The notes: generated from the sequence alone by a model not told the origin. A stretch of 64,000 nucleotides of DNA from Streptomyces liliiviolaceus (GCF_018070025.1 NZ_JAGPYQ010000002.1:2232001-2296000), one strand, 5' to 3'. Shown: positions 53,124 through 61,210, numbered from the stretch's first letter. Made by a program: numbers and translations.

Positions 53124-53183
53124 CTCCCGCGATCGCCCCCGTCGTCCGGACCCGCCCTCCCCTGGCCCGCCCAGTATGACGAG

Positions 53184-54041
53184 CTATGGTCCGACTTTGT
53201 ACGGTGCGGGGCGCGAGCCGGGGCCGAGCCGTGACATGGCGCGGATAATGTGTTTGGGCGGCAGTTGCCAGCGCAGACGTGCGGGAACGCAGCGCAGCAC
53301 GGTGCCCGTGAGGCGCAGCCGGCGGGTCACCGCCCGGGTCGACCGTACGGATCTTCCGTACAACTCATGGGCGTGGGGCGGCAGTGAGGCGTACGCGGTC
53401 TGCGCCACCCAGCGCCACAGCAGGGCCCGCGCCGGGACCAGCAGCGGGTGGACGGGCGGTCTGCGCAGGAAGTCGTCGACGTCCCGCGCCTCCGGTCCTG
53501 CGGTCAGTTCCGGCCGCGTCTTCTCGAAGTAGGCGGCCAGTTCCGCCTGGTCGGACGGTACGTCGGCGGGGTCGAGGCCCACCAGGCGTGCGCTGACGCG
53601 GTGTTCGCCGATGTACCGGTCGGCCTGCGCGTCCGTGAGCCGGAGGCCGGAGCGGCGCAGGACGTGCAGATAGGAGTCGATCTCGGCGCAGTGGACCCAC
53701 AGCAGCAGCGCGGGTTCGTCGATGCCGTAGCGCTCGCCCGTGCCGGGGTCGGTCGCCGTGAGCATCGTGTGGATCCTCCGCACGCGCGCACCCGCCTTCT
53801 CGGCCGCCTCCTTCGTCCCGTACGTGGTGGTGCCGACGAAGTGGGCCGTCCTCATCAGCCGGCCCCAGGCGTCCTTGCGGAAGTCGGAGTTCTGCATGAC
53901 ACCGCGCACCGCGCGCGGATGGAGCGCCTGGAGGTAGAGCGCGCGGATCCCGGCGACCCACATCATGGGGTCGCCGTGCAGTTGCCAGGTCACGGAGTCC
54001 GGACCGAACAGACCCGGATCGCCGTGGTGCTCCCCATCCAT
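53184..54041 (-). CDS. MpaB/DUF2236-family oxygenase
   Basis: A 285-residue protein of the family that includes rubber oxygenase Lcp and fungal MpaB, probable heme-dependent oxygenases. Marks are WVAGIRALYLQALHPRAVRGV (with the conserved HP), RLMRTAHFVGTTTYGTKEAAEKA (R...T..Y..), RIHTMLTATDPGTGERY and LLLWVHCAEIDSYLHVL, where the conserved His near WVH is the likely heme ligand region. The C-terminus (PPHAHELYGRSVRSTRAVTRRLRLTG) is also family-like. It is divergent from the diiron monooxygenase operon with 140 bases between starts, so the two may share control. The substrate is unknown. Confidence 0.85.
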   Translation of the reverse strand: MDGEHHGDPGLFGPDSVTWQLHGDPMMWVAGIRALYLQALHPRAVRGVMQNSDFRKDAWGRLMRTAHFVGTTTYGTKEAAEKAGARVRRIHTMLTATDPGTGERYGIDEPALLLWVHCAEIDSYLHVLRRSGLRLTDAQADRYIGEHRVSARLVGLDPADVPSDQAELAAYFEKTRPELTAGPEARDVDDFLRRPPVHPLLVPARALLWRWVAQTAYASLPPHAHELYGRSVRSTRAVTRRLRLTGTVLRCVPARLRWQLPPKHIIRAMSRLGPGSRPAPYKVGP

Positions 54042-54092
54042 GGATGCAACCGTAACGGCCCTTTCTGCTTACCGACACGCATATGGCGCGGG

Positions 54093-54105
54093 CACCGTCG
54101 CGGTG
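54093..54105. promoter_or_regulatory. Short palindrome in the MpaB/tmo divergent promoter region
   Basis: CACCG and CGGTG are inverted around TCG, 77 bases before the tmoA start and 51 before the MpaB-family start. It could be an operator, but GC-rich palindromes this short arise by chance. Confidence 0.3.
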
Positions 54106-54181
54106 ATAGCCATGAGTGGACGTCACCGATCGGCACAGGCCGGTGGTACGAGCCGGCACCCCGTACGGAGGGAGACGGCGC

Positions 54182-55699
54182 ATGCCGCGTCTTGCCCGTT
54201 CCGAGTGGTACGACCTGACCCGTGACATGAACTGGTCCCTGTCCTATGTCAAGGAGGAGGAGGTCTGGCCGGCCGAGCTCTCCGACGGCTTCGGGCTGCC
54301 GGCCGAGGCGTGGTGGGTGTGGGACGAGCCGTACAAGGTCACGTACCCGGAGTACGTGCACAACCAGTACGGCAAGGACGCCGGTGTCTACGCGGTCAAC
54401 GCCGTCATCGGGCGGTCGAAGGTGTACGAGCAGCTGGATCCGGGGTGGAAGTCGGCGATCATCGCGCACTACGGCGTGATCGCGATCCCGGAGTACCTGG
54501 CGAGTCTCGCGGAGTCCCGGATGGGCCGGTTCGGGCGCGCGGCTGCGTGGCGGAACATGGCGACCTTCGGCACCCTCGACGAGATGCGCCACGGCCAGAT
54601 CCAGACCTACTTCCCCCACGGGCTGCTGGCCAGGGAGCCGCGGGCGGACTGGGCGCACAAGGCGCTGCACACGAACGAGTGGGGCGCGGTCGCCGCCCGC
54701 AGCCTGTTCGACGACATGTTCACCGCGAACGACGCGGTGTCCACGGCCGTCCAGCTGACCTTCACGTTCGAGACCGGGTTCACCAACCTGCAGTTCCTCG
54801 GGATGGCGGCGGACGCCATGAAGGTCGGGGACGTGGACTTCGGGGCGCTGATCTCGTCGATCCAGACCGACGAGGCCCGGCACTCCCAGCAGGGGGAACC
54901 GACCATCAAGCTCCTGGTGGAGCACGGCCGCAAGGATGCCGCGCAGCAGCTGGTGGACCACATGTTCTGGCGGTCGTGGCGGCTCTTCGCCCTGCTGACC
55001 GGGCTGTCGATGGACTACTACACGCCGCTGGAGCACCGCGGCCACTCCTTCAAGGAGTTCATGCAGGAGTGGATCTGCAAGCAGTTCCTGGACCAGTTCC
55101 GTGACTTCGGCCTGGAGAAGCCCTGGTACTGGGACGAGCACTTCCTGCCCGAACTCGACTGGTACCACCACGCCCTTCAGCTCGGCATCTGGTACTGGCG
55201 CCCGACCGTCTGGTGGAACCCCGACGCGGGTGTCGCTCCCGAGGAGCGGGAGTGGCTCGAAGAGAAGTACCCGGGCTGGCACGACACCTTCGGCGGGCAC
55301 TGGGACGTCATCGCCGCGAACCTCAGGGCGGGCCGTCCGGAGGCCACCCTGCCCGAGACGTTCCCCATGATCTGCAATCTGTGTCATGTCCCGGTGGTGG
55401 CGCCCGCCGGATACCGGGCGGGCAGGCTCGCCAGCCCGCTGCCGAAGATCCTCGACCGGGACGGGCGCCGGTACGTCTTCTGCTCGGCGCCCTGCCAGTG
55501 GGTCTTCGAACAGGCTCCGCGGCGCTTCCAGGGGCACACCACCGTCATCGACCGGTTCCTCGGCGGGCAGATCCAGCCGCCGACGATGGAGGGCGCGCTG
55601 GCCTACATGAGCCTGTCGCCGGAGGAGATGGGCCGGGACGCCACCGACTACGCCTGGGCGCAGGCCGCACCCGACGACCACGCCGCCGCCCGCGGCTGA
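54182..55699 (+). CDS. tmoA: Toluene-4-monooxygenase-type hydroxylase alpha subunit (diiron)
   Basis: A 505-residue catalytic subunit of a soluble diiron monooxygenase. The first 240 residues align with T4MO hydroxylase without a gap: the diiron ligands fall at Glu104, Glu134, His137 (TLDEMRHGQ), Glu197 (TFETGFTNLQF), Glu231 and His234 (QTDEARHSQQ), and the active-site Thr is Thr201. Later blocks also match (MDYYTPLEHRGHSFKEFM, KPWYWDEHFL, GIWYWRPTVWWNP, RFLGGQIQPPTMEGAL). At 103, a Gly in T4MO that affects regioselectivity, this protein has Pro. It should hydroxylate an aromatic or epoxidise an alkene. The ATG at 54182 follows GGAGGGAG. Confidence 0.93.
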   Translation: MPRLARSEWYDLTRDMNWSLSYVKEEEVWPAELSDGFGLPAEAWWVWDEPYKVTYPEYVHNQYGKDAGVYAVNAVIGRSKVYEQLDPGWKSAIIAHYGVIAIPEYLASLAESRMGRFGRAAAWRNMATFGTLDEMRHGQIQTYFPHGLLAREPRADWAHKALHTNEWGAVAARSLFDDMFTANDAVSTAVQLTFTFETGFTNLQFLGMAADAMKVGDVDFGALISSIQTDEARHSQQGEPTIKLLVEHGRKDAAQQLVDHMFWRSWRLFALLTGLSMDYYTPLEHRGHSFKEFMQEWICKQFLDQFRDFGLEKPWYWDEHFLPELDWYHHALQLGIWYWRPTVWWNPDAGVAPEEREWLEEKYPGWHDTFGGHWDVIAANLRAGRPEATLPETFPMICNLCHVPVVAPAGYRAGRLASPLPKILDRDGRRYVFCSAPCQWVFEQAPRRFQGHTTVIDRFLGGQIQPPTMEGALAYMSLSPEEMGRDATDYAWAQAAPDDHAAARG

Positions 55700-55775
55700 C
55701 GCCGGGGCCGACGACTCGAACGAACCGGATGTACGTGATGACCCGGCCGACCCGGGCGGAAGGGAAGGCTCGGCG

Positions 55776-56024
55776 ATGGCGCTGTTTCCTCTGCAGGCCC
55801 TGTTCGACGGGGACCTGGTGGTGCTGCTGGTCCCGGTGGACGACGCGGACCCGATGACCGTGGTCGCCGACAAGGTGGCCCACCATGTGGTCGACCGCCG
55901 GGTGGCGGCGCAGGACCGGCCGCTGCGGGTGCGGCACGACGGGAGGACACTGCCCGACGACGCCACCGTGGTGAGCGCGGGTGTGAAGCCGCTGGACGTG
56001 GTGGTCGTGGGGTACGCCTCATGA
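55776..56024 (+). CDS. tmoB: Monooxygenase hydroxylase gamma subunit (TmoB-like)
   Basis: An 82-residue ubiquitin-like subunit: MALFPLQALFDGDLVVLLVPVDDADPM, VADKVAHHVVDRRV, PLRVRHDGRTLPDDATVVSAGVKPLDVVVVGYA. Size and pattern match T4moB (84 residues), a small beta-grasp protein that packs on the hydroxylase. It begins 76 bases after tmoA behind GGGAAGG and its stop overlaps the Rieske gene start (ATGA). Confidence 0.88.
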   Translation: MALFPLQALFDGDLVVLLVPVDDADPMTVVADKVAHHVVDRRVAAQDRPLRVRHDGRTLPDDATVVSAGVKPLDVVVVGYAS

Positions 56025-56392
56025 GCGGCGCTCCGGTGCGGTGGTTCGACGTGCCGGAGGCCGAGGGGCTGTGGGAGGGCGATCTCGTCGAGGCCGAGGT
56101 CGCCGGTGAGCGGGTGCTCGTCGTGCACCACGTCGACGGGTCCTTCGCCGCCTACCAGGGGATGTGCCCGCACCAGGAGTTCCCGCTGGCCTACGGCAAG
56201 TGGGACGAGGAGGAGAACACCCTCACCTGCGCCGGACACGGCTGGGAGTTCGACCTGACCTCCGGCGCGGGCATCAACCCGTCCGGATGCCGGCTCCACC
56301 GGTACCCGATCCGGGCCACCGACGCGGGCGCCGTACGGATCGGTATCCCACAGGACGGCGAGGCCCGCCACGACAGCTCCCGAGAAGCGTGA
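56021..56392 (+). CDS. tmoC: Rieske ferredoxin of the monooxygenase (TmoC-like)
   Basis: A 123-residue Rieske [2Fe-2S] protein with Cys49/His51 (MCPHQEFPL) and Cys70/His73 (CAGHGWEFDLTSG) as cluster ligands. It should carry electrons from an NADH reductase to the diiron hydroxylase, as T4moC does. The presence of a Rieske protein separates toluene/alkene/isoprene monooxygenases from phenol and methane monooxygenases, which lack one. Confidence 0.93.
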   Translation: MSGAPVRWFDVPEAEGLWEGDLVEAEVAGERVLVVHHVDGSFAAYQGMCPHQEFPLAYGKWDEEENTLTCAGHGWEFDLTSGAGINPSGCRLHRYPIRATDAGAVRIGIPQDGEARHDSSREA

Positions 56393-56402
56393 GGACGAGA
56401 CG

Positions 56403-56714
56403 ATGACCGTATCCGGCACCGGTGCCGACAAGCGGGTGGGACCCGTGATCCGCGGCATCGACGGCGACCTCGCCGAGGCGGTGGCCGCCGCGATCGAACA
56501 GGACAATCCCGACGCCGAGGTGGCGGTCGACGATCAGGGCGGATACGTACGGATCAGCGTTCCCCGGCGGTGCGTGCTGACCCGCGCCAGCCTGGAGGAG
56601 GAGCTGGGCCGGGCGTTCCCGCTGAGTGAACTGGAGCCCGCGCTGGCGGCGTTCGCCGGGCGCCTCAAGCAGACCGACGAGCAGTTGGTCTGGTACCTGG
56701 AGAGGCAGGACTGA
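56403..56714 (+). CDS. tmoD: Monooxygenase effector (coupling) protein, MmoB/DmpM family (TmoD-like)
   Basis: A 103-residue cofactor-free protein, the same length as T4moD: VGPVIRGIDGDLAEAVAAAIEQDNPDAEVAVDDQGGYVRISVPRRC is family-like, followed by LTRASLEEELGRAFPLSELEPAL. It binds the hydroxylase surface and times substrate and oxygen access. The ATG at 56403 is 10 bases past tmoC behind GAGGACGAG, and tmoE follows after three bases. Confidence 0.9.
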   Translation: MTVSGTGADKRVGPVIRGIDGDLAEAVAAAIEQDNPDAEVAVDDQGGYVRISVPRRCVLTRASLEEELGRAFPLSELEPALAAFAGRLKQTDEQLVWYLERQD

Positions 56715-56717
56715 GCC

Positions 56718-57788
56718 ATGACCGGTGCGGCGGACAGGCGGCAGCAGAGGACCTGGAGCATGTTCGGGGACGTCCGGCGCAGGCCGACGCCCTACGAGGT
56801 GGTCACCGGCAGGTTCCACTACCACTTCCGGCGCGATCCGGTCCCCTTCGAGATGTCCCCCGAGTGGACCCTGAACAAGTGGTACCTCGCGCACCGGGAG
56901 GGGTCGCCGCTCCAGGTGGACGACTGGGAGGGCTTCCGCGACCCGGCGAAACTGACCTACCGCGACTATGTCGCGCTCCAGCACGACCGCGAGATCTACC
57001 TGGACGCGCTCGTCGACCGGTACGAGGAAAACGGGACCGCGGCGGCGCAGGCCCCCGGACGGTCCGACTCCGGACAGCCCGGCCTCGCAAGTCCCGACTC
57101 CGGACGGTCCGACCCGGGCTGGGTGGACACGTTACGGACGCTGTTCGTCCCCTTGCGCTTCCCGCTGCACGTGCTGCAGATGGTCAGCCTGTACGTCGGG
57201 CAGATGGCGCCCTCGTCGTACATCACCAACTGCGCGCACTTCCAGGCCGCCGACGAGATGCGCCGGATCCAGCGGATCGCCTACTGGACCAGGGTGCTGG
57301 CCGACGCGCACGGCGACGACCTGGCACGGACCGCCACCGCCCGCCGGGCCTGGGAGGACGGCCCCGCCTGGCAGCCGCTGCGGCAGACCCTGGAACACCT
57401 CCTGATCGCGTACGACTGGGGCGAGGCCTTCGCCGGGCTCAATCTCGCGGTCAAACCCGCGGTGGACACCCTCGTCAACGAGATGTTCGGGCGGCTGGCC
57501 GAGGCCAACGGGGACCGGTTCCTCGCCGAGCTGTGCACCGAGTTCGGCAGGGACGCCCGCCGCAGCCAGGACTGGACGCAGGCCCTGACGGGCTACGCGA
57601 TCGAGCGGCGGCCGGACCTGGCCGGGGTGCTCGACGACTGGGTGGCCAAGTGGCGGCCCCGCGCCGACGAGGGTGTCGAGGGCCTGGCCGAGCTGTTCGC
57701 CGCCGCGCCCCGGCCGCTGGCCGCCGCCGACGTGATCGCGCGCGTCCGCGAGGTCCACGACGAATTCCTCGTCGGCACCTCCATCTGA
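56718..57788 (+). CDS. tmoE: Monooxygenase hydroxylase beta subunit (TmoE-like) with an insert and a TTA codon
   Basis: A 356-residue ferritin-like subunit without diiron ligands: RRPTPYEVVTGRFHYHF, PFEMSPEWTLNKWYLAHREGSPL, FRDPAKLTYRDYVALQHDREIYLDAL, LFVPLRFPLHVLQMVSLYVGQMAPSSYITNCAHFQAADEMRRIQR, TLEHLLIAYDWGEAFAGLNL. It is about 30 residues longer than T4moE. The extra length is a Ser/Gly/Pro-rich segment at about 108-136 with DSG repeats (SDSGQPG, PDSGRSD). Leu139, just after it, is encoded by TTA (57132-57134), so full oxygenase production should need the bldA tRNA. Confidence 0.9.
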   Translation: MTGAADRRQQRTWSMFGDVRRRPTPYEVVTGRFHYHFRRDPVPFEMSPEWTLNKWYLAHREGSPLQVDDWEGFRDPAKLTYRDYVALQHDREIYLDALVDRYEENGTAAAQAPGRSDSGQPGLASPDSGRSDPGWVDTLRTLFVPLRFPLHVLQMVSLYVGQMAPSSYITNCAHFQAADEMRRIQRIAYWTRVLADAHGDDLARTATARRAWEDGPAWQPLRQTLEHLLIAYDWGEAFAGLNLAVKPAVDTLVNEMFGRLAEANGDRFLAELCTEFGRDARRSQDWTQALTGYAIERRPDLAGVLDDWVAKWRPRADEGVEGLAELFAAAPRPLAAADVIARVREVHDEFLVGTSI

Positions 57789-57808
57789 CGGCACCGCCCA
57801 CGCATCGG

Positions 57809-58999
57809 CTAGCGCCGCACCCTCGGCATCCCCAGGCCGATCCACGAGATGATCTCCCGCTGGATCTCGTTGTTTCCGCCGCCGAAGGTGAAGATGACGG
57901 CCGAGCGGTAGCCGCGCTCCAGGTCGCCGTGGAGGACCGCGCCCGCCGACCCCTCCTTGAGGACGCCCGCGACGGCGACGACCTCCATGAGCCAGGCGTA
58001 CGCGTCACGGCGGGCCTCGGACCCGTACACCTTGACCGCGGAGGCGTCCTGCGGGGTGAGGGTGCCCTCCTGGACGGCGTTCACCATCTGCCAGTTGAGG
58101 AGCTTCATCGCGTCGAGCCTGATGTGGGTCCGGGCGAGGGTCCGGCGCACCCAGGGCAGGTCGGCGACCCGGCTGCCGTCGGCGAGTTTGGTCTCCATGG
58201 CCCAGCGCTGTACGTCGTGCAGGGCGCGGATGGCCATGGTGCCGTGGGCGGCGAGCGTGACGCGCTCGTGGTTGAGCTGGTTGGTGATCAGCCGCCAGCC
58301 CTTGTTCTCCTCGCCGACCCGGCGCGAGGCGGGGACGCGGATGTTCTCGTAGTAGCTGGCGGTGGTGTCGTGCGAGGCGAGGGTGTTGATGAGCGTGCAG
58401 GAGTAGCCGGGGTCGGAGGTCGGCACGAGGAGCATGGTGATGCCCTTGTGCGGCGGGGCGTCGGGGTCGGTGCGGACGGCGAGCCAGACCCAGTCGGCCG
58501 TGTCGCCGTTCGTCGTCCAGATCTTCTGCCCGTCGACCGTGTAGTGGCCGCTGTCCTCGTCGCCCTCCCTGACCGCCCGTGTCCTGAGGGCGGCCAGGTC
58601 CGTGCCCGCGTCGGGTTCGCTGTAGCCGATCGCGAAGTCGATCTCGCCGGAGAGGATCTTCGGGAGGAAGTACGCCTTCTGCTCGTCCGTGCCGAACCTC
58701 ATGATGGTCGGACCGACCGTGTTCAGCGCCATCAGCGGCAGCGGTACGCCGGCCTGGGCGGCCTCGTCGAAGAAGATGAACTGCTCCATCGGCGTCAGAC
58801 CGCGTCCGCCGTACTCCTTCGGCCAGCCGACGCCCAGCCAGCCGTCGGCGCCCAGCCGGCGGATGGTGTCACGGTAGAAGCGCTTCTGCGCGGCCGGGTC
58901 GTCGTAGCGGGCGTGCACGTCGTCCGGTACGAGTTCGGTGAAATAGGCGCGCAGTTCGGTGCGCAACCGCTGCTGCTCCGGCGTGTATTCGAGATGCAC
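57809..58999 (-). CDS. Acyl-CoA dehydrogenase, FadE26-like
   Basis: A 396-residue flavoprotein: YTPEQQRLRTELRAYF, DGWLGVGWPKEYGGRGLTPMEQFIFFDEA, FAIGYSEPDAGTDLAALRTRAV, VDGQKIWTTNGDTADWVWLAVRT, LNHERVTLA, KVYGSEARRDAYAWLMEV and FGGGNNEIQREIISWIGLGMPR. It follows mycobacterial FadE26 closely from end to end. FadE26 and FadE27 form a heterotetramer that dehydrogenates sterol side-chain CoA esters. No FadE27-like partner is adjacent. The ATG at 58999 lies behind GGGAGGCGCC. A KstR-like operator is 61 bases upstream. It converges on tmoE with a 20-base gap. Confidence 0.9.
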   Translation of the reverse strand: MHLEYTPEQQRLRTELRAYFTELVPDDVHARYDDPAAQKRFYRDTIRRLGADGWLGVGWPKEYGGRGLTPMEQFIFFDEAAQAGVPLPLMALNTVGPTIMRFGTDEQKAYFLPKILSGEIDFAIGYSEPDAGTDLAALRTRAVREGDEDSGHYTVDGQKIWTTNGDTADWVWLAVRTDPDAPPHKGITMLLVPTSDPGYSCTLINTLASHDTTASYYENIRVPASRRVGEENKGWRLITNQLNHERVTLAAHGTMAIRALHDVQRWAMETKLADGSRVADLPWVRRTLARTHIRLDAMKLLNWQMVNAVQEGTLTPQDASAVKVYGSEARRDAYAWLMEVVAVAGVLKEGSAGAVLHGDLERGYRSAVIFTFGGGNNEIQREIISWIGLGMPRVRR

Positions 59000-59059
59000 G
59001 GCGCCTCCCTGGTTCCCCGGCCCGCTGCCGCGGGCGCCCGGACCTGACGGCGCACACCG

Positions 59060-59073
59060 TAGAACGTGTTCCA
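59060..59073. promoter_or_regulatory. KstR-like operator upstream of the FadE26-like gene
   Basis: TAGAACGTGTTCCA fits the mycobacterial KstR consensus TNNAACNNGTTNNA at every fixed base, with near-perfect dyad symmetry (one mismatch). It is 61 bases upstream of the start codon, inside a 108-base gap that also bounds the end of the copper-protein gene. KstR is a TetR repressor of cholesterol genes. Confidence 0.6.
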
Positions 59074-59107
59074 GAAATAGGGAATGCCGGTGACGGGCCC
59101 GGGTGGG

Positions 59108-59479
59108 TCACCTCAGCCGGGCGAGGAACTCCGTACAGGCACGGGCGCAGTCGCGGCAGGCCTGGGCGCTCCCCTCGGAATCGGGGACGAGGTCGAAGAC
59201 GTGGGCGGTTTCGAGGCAGACGGTGCGGCACCACTCGACCTGGGAGCGCATCGTGTCCTCGGACTGGGTGACCTGCTCCGCGAGGAGTCGGCAGGTCGCG
59301 TCGCAGACCTCCGTGCACAGGATGCTCTTGCGCCGGATCAGCTGCTGGTCCTCGGGACCGTCGATGTCGGCGAGGCTCGCACGCAGGGCACACGCCCTCG
59401 CGCACTCGGTGCAGGCCTGCGCACAGGCGAACCGGTCCTCAAGGAAGCGAACGAGTTCCTGAAGCTCTGTCACTGACAC
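59108..59479 (-). CDS. Four-helix-bundle copper-binding-type protein (DUF326 family)
   Basis: A 123-residue Cys-rich protein with regularly spaced cysteines: FACAQACTECARACALRA, SILCTEVCDATCRLL, EWCRTVCLETA, GSAQACRDCARACTEFL. This heptad-spaced pattern matches DUF326/Csp proteins, which store Cu(I) inside a four-helix bundle. No signal peptide is visible with the chosen start, so it would be cytosolic. The GTG at 59479 (or 59473) is preferred because the frame upstream is not family-like, but no good ribosome binding site marks either start. Confidence 0.8.
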   Translation of the reverse strand: MSVTELQELVRFLEDRFACAQACTECARACALRASLADIDGPEDQQLIRRKSILCTEVCDATCRLLAEQVTQSEDTMRSQVEWCRTVCLETAHVFDLVPDSEGSAQACRDCARACTEFLARLR

Positions 59480-59780
59480 ATGGTCCGGGTAGCCGGACAC
59501 CGCCGCGCCAAACCCGGCGGCAACGAGCGCGCCGCGAGTGGCCGGGCGGGGCGGAAGGGCCGGATGGACTGGATGGGCGAGGCGGGTCGCGCGGGTCGGG
59601 CGTGCCGAAGTTATTGACGTGGTCACGACCGCGCTCTACGTTCTGACCGGCTCACCGAACCTTGTTCGACATATCGACAGATCTCTCCGGGGGCGACCAT
59701 GTGCCCCGGCAACCAACCCGGTGCGGGCGACCACTGATCCGCGACGACATACGGATCGGATCGGCAGACAAGGAGGCCTC
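59480..59780. other. Divergent intergenic region before the pectate-lyase-fold gene
   Basis: About 300 bases without a convincing gene. It contains an AT-richer stretch (GAACCTTGTTCGACATATCG, 59657-59676), which is a plausible promoter area, a CCGGGG/CCCCGG hairpin at 59687-59709, and the ribosome site AAGGAGG just before the GTG at 59781. Open frames here read through from the flanking gene frames only. Confidence 0.5.
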
Positions 59781-61025
59781 GTGCGCACTGCGGGCATGCT
59801 CACAGGGACAGCGCTGAGTGCAGTACTGGCGGCCGTGGTGACCCCGGCTCCGGCGACGGCCGTCCCGGCCGCGCCCAACGCATCGACCACATCGACCGCG
59901 GCGACCGCGGCGACCATCGTGGTGGCGGTCGACGGCGACGACTCCGCCGCGGGCACCCTCGGACAACCGCTGCGGACCGTCCAGCAGGCCGTCGACAGGG
60001 CGGGGCCCGGTGACGTCATCGCGGTGCGCGGCGGCACCTACACGCTGACCGACAACATCACCGTCACCACCTCGGGAACGGCGTCGCAGCCGATCTCCCT
60101 GGGCCCCTACCAGGGCGAACGGGTCGTCATCGACGGCGACCAGTTGCCGGCCAGTCACACACCGGTCGGCGGCAGCATCCCGCGCGCCGAACGTGGCGCC
60201 GTCCACCAGGAGGCCTCGTACTGGAAGGTCTCCGGTCTGGAGATCGTCAACGGGCCGTACGGCTATTACTGCGACGGTTGCGACAACAACGTGTTCTCCC
60301 GTCTCATCACGCACGACAACTACGAGTCCGGCTTCCAGCTCCAGGGCGCCTCGGCGGGCAACCAGATCCTGGACCTGGACAGTTACGGCAACCGCGACCC
60401 GCGCAAGAACGGCGAGAGCGCCGACGGGCTGGCCATCAAGGAGGGCGGCGGGGCCGGCAACGTCGTGCGGGGCGCGCGGCTGTGGAACAACGTGGACGAC
60501 GGTTACGACGCCTGGAAGTTCACCTCGCCGGTCGTGGTGGAGAACACGATCGCGTACGGCAACGGCTACAACCGCTGGGGCTTCCCCGACTTCGCGGGCG
60601 ACGGCAACGGCTTCAAGCTGGGCGGCGGGAGTCCGGCCCCGGCGGTGGCCCACACGCTGCGCAACTCGGTCGCGTACCGGAACGCGGCGCACGGCGTCAC
60701 CGACAACGGCAATCCCGGCGCGCTCGCCCTGAGTCGCAACACGACGTTCCGCAACACGGGCACGGGCTTCGACGCGGACGGCTCGGGCGGGACGGCGGTC
60801 CTCACCGCCAACCTCTCCGTCGCGGACTCCCGGGCCGCCGCCCTAGGCCCCGCGACCACGTCCTCGGGCAACTCCTGGGATCTGGGCGGCACTTGGGGCG
60901 AGTCATCGGTCGTGAGCACGGACCCGGCCGCCGTCACCGGCCCGCGTGCGTCCGACGGCTCACTGCCCCCGGCGCGGGACTTCCTGGTCCCGCGGGACGG
61001 CACGCCGATCGGCGCGAGGTTCTGA
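59781..61025 (+). CDS. Secreted right-handed beta-helix polysaccharide lyase (PL9-like pectate lyase)
   Basis: A 414-residue exported protein. The signal peptide is VRTAGMLTGTALSAVLAAVVTPAPATAVPA. The mature part starts with the DGDDSAAGTLGQPLRTVQQAVDRAGPGDVIAVRGGTY pattern shared by parallel beta-helix proteins and family 9 lyases, followed by coils rich in Asn and Asp (NVFSRLITHDNYESGFQLQG, SADGLAIKEGGGAGNVVRGARLWNNVDDGYDAWKF, GNGFKLGGG). The DGYD/DGFD and NGFKLGG segments are typical of PL9 calcium and active-site coils. It should cleave pectate or a related uronan by beta-elimination. The GTG at 59781 has a near-perfect AAGGAGG at 5 bases. Confidence 0.85.
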   Translation: MRTAGMLTGTALSAVLAAVVTPAPATAVPAAPNASTTSTAATAATIVVAVDGDDSAAGTLGQPLRTVQQAVDRAGPGDVIAVRGGTYTLTDNITVTTSGTASQPISLGPYQGERVVIDGDQLPASHTPVGGSIPRAERGAVHQEASYWKVSGLEIVNGPYGYYCDGCDNNVFSRLITHDNYESGFQLQGASAGNQILDLDSYGNRDPRKNGESADGLAIKEGGGAGNVVRGARLWNNVDDGYDAWKFTSPVVVENTIAYGNGYNRWGFPDFAGDGNGFKLGGGSPAPAVAHTLRNSVAYRNAAHGVTDNGNPGALALSRNTTFRNTGTGFDADGSGGTAVLTANLSVADSRAAALGPATTSSGNSWDLGGTWGESSVVSTDPAAVTGPRASDGSLPPARDFLVPRDGTPIGARF

Positions 61026-61060
61026 ACCGACCGACTGAACCGCCCGCCTCAACCGGCCCC

Positions 61061-61163
61061 TGAGCCATACGCCTGAGCAGCCATACGCCTGAGCCTGTCA
61101 CCTGAGCCAGTCACCTGAACCGCCGCACCCGAACCACCAGCCCCACTGCCCACCGCCCACCGC
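61061..61163. repeat. Degenerate short direct repeats between two secreted-enzyme genes
   Basis: Two copies of GCCATACGCCTGAGC, then two of GTCACCTGA separated by GCCA, then three of CCCACCG. They occupy the 185-base gap between the lyase and the GH43-type gene and look like slippage products. No gene or clear terminator is seen there. Confidence 0.7.
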
Positions 61164-61210
61164 CCACCGCACCACGAACGGCAGGCACGCGCCCCCTAGG
61201 AGAGCCGCAC

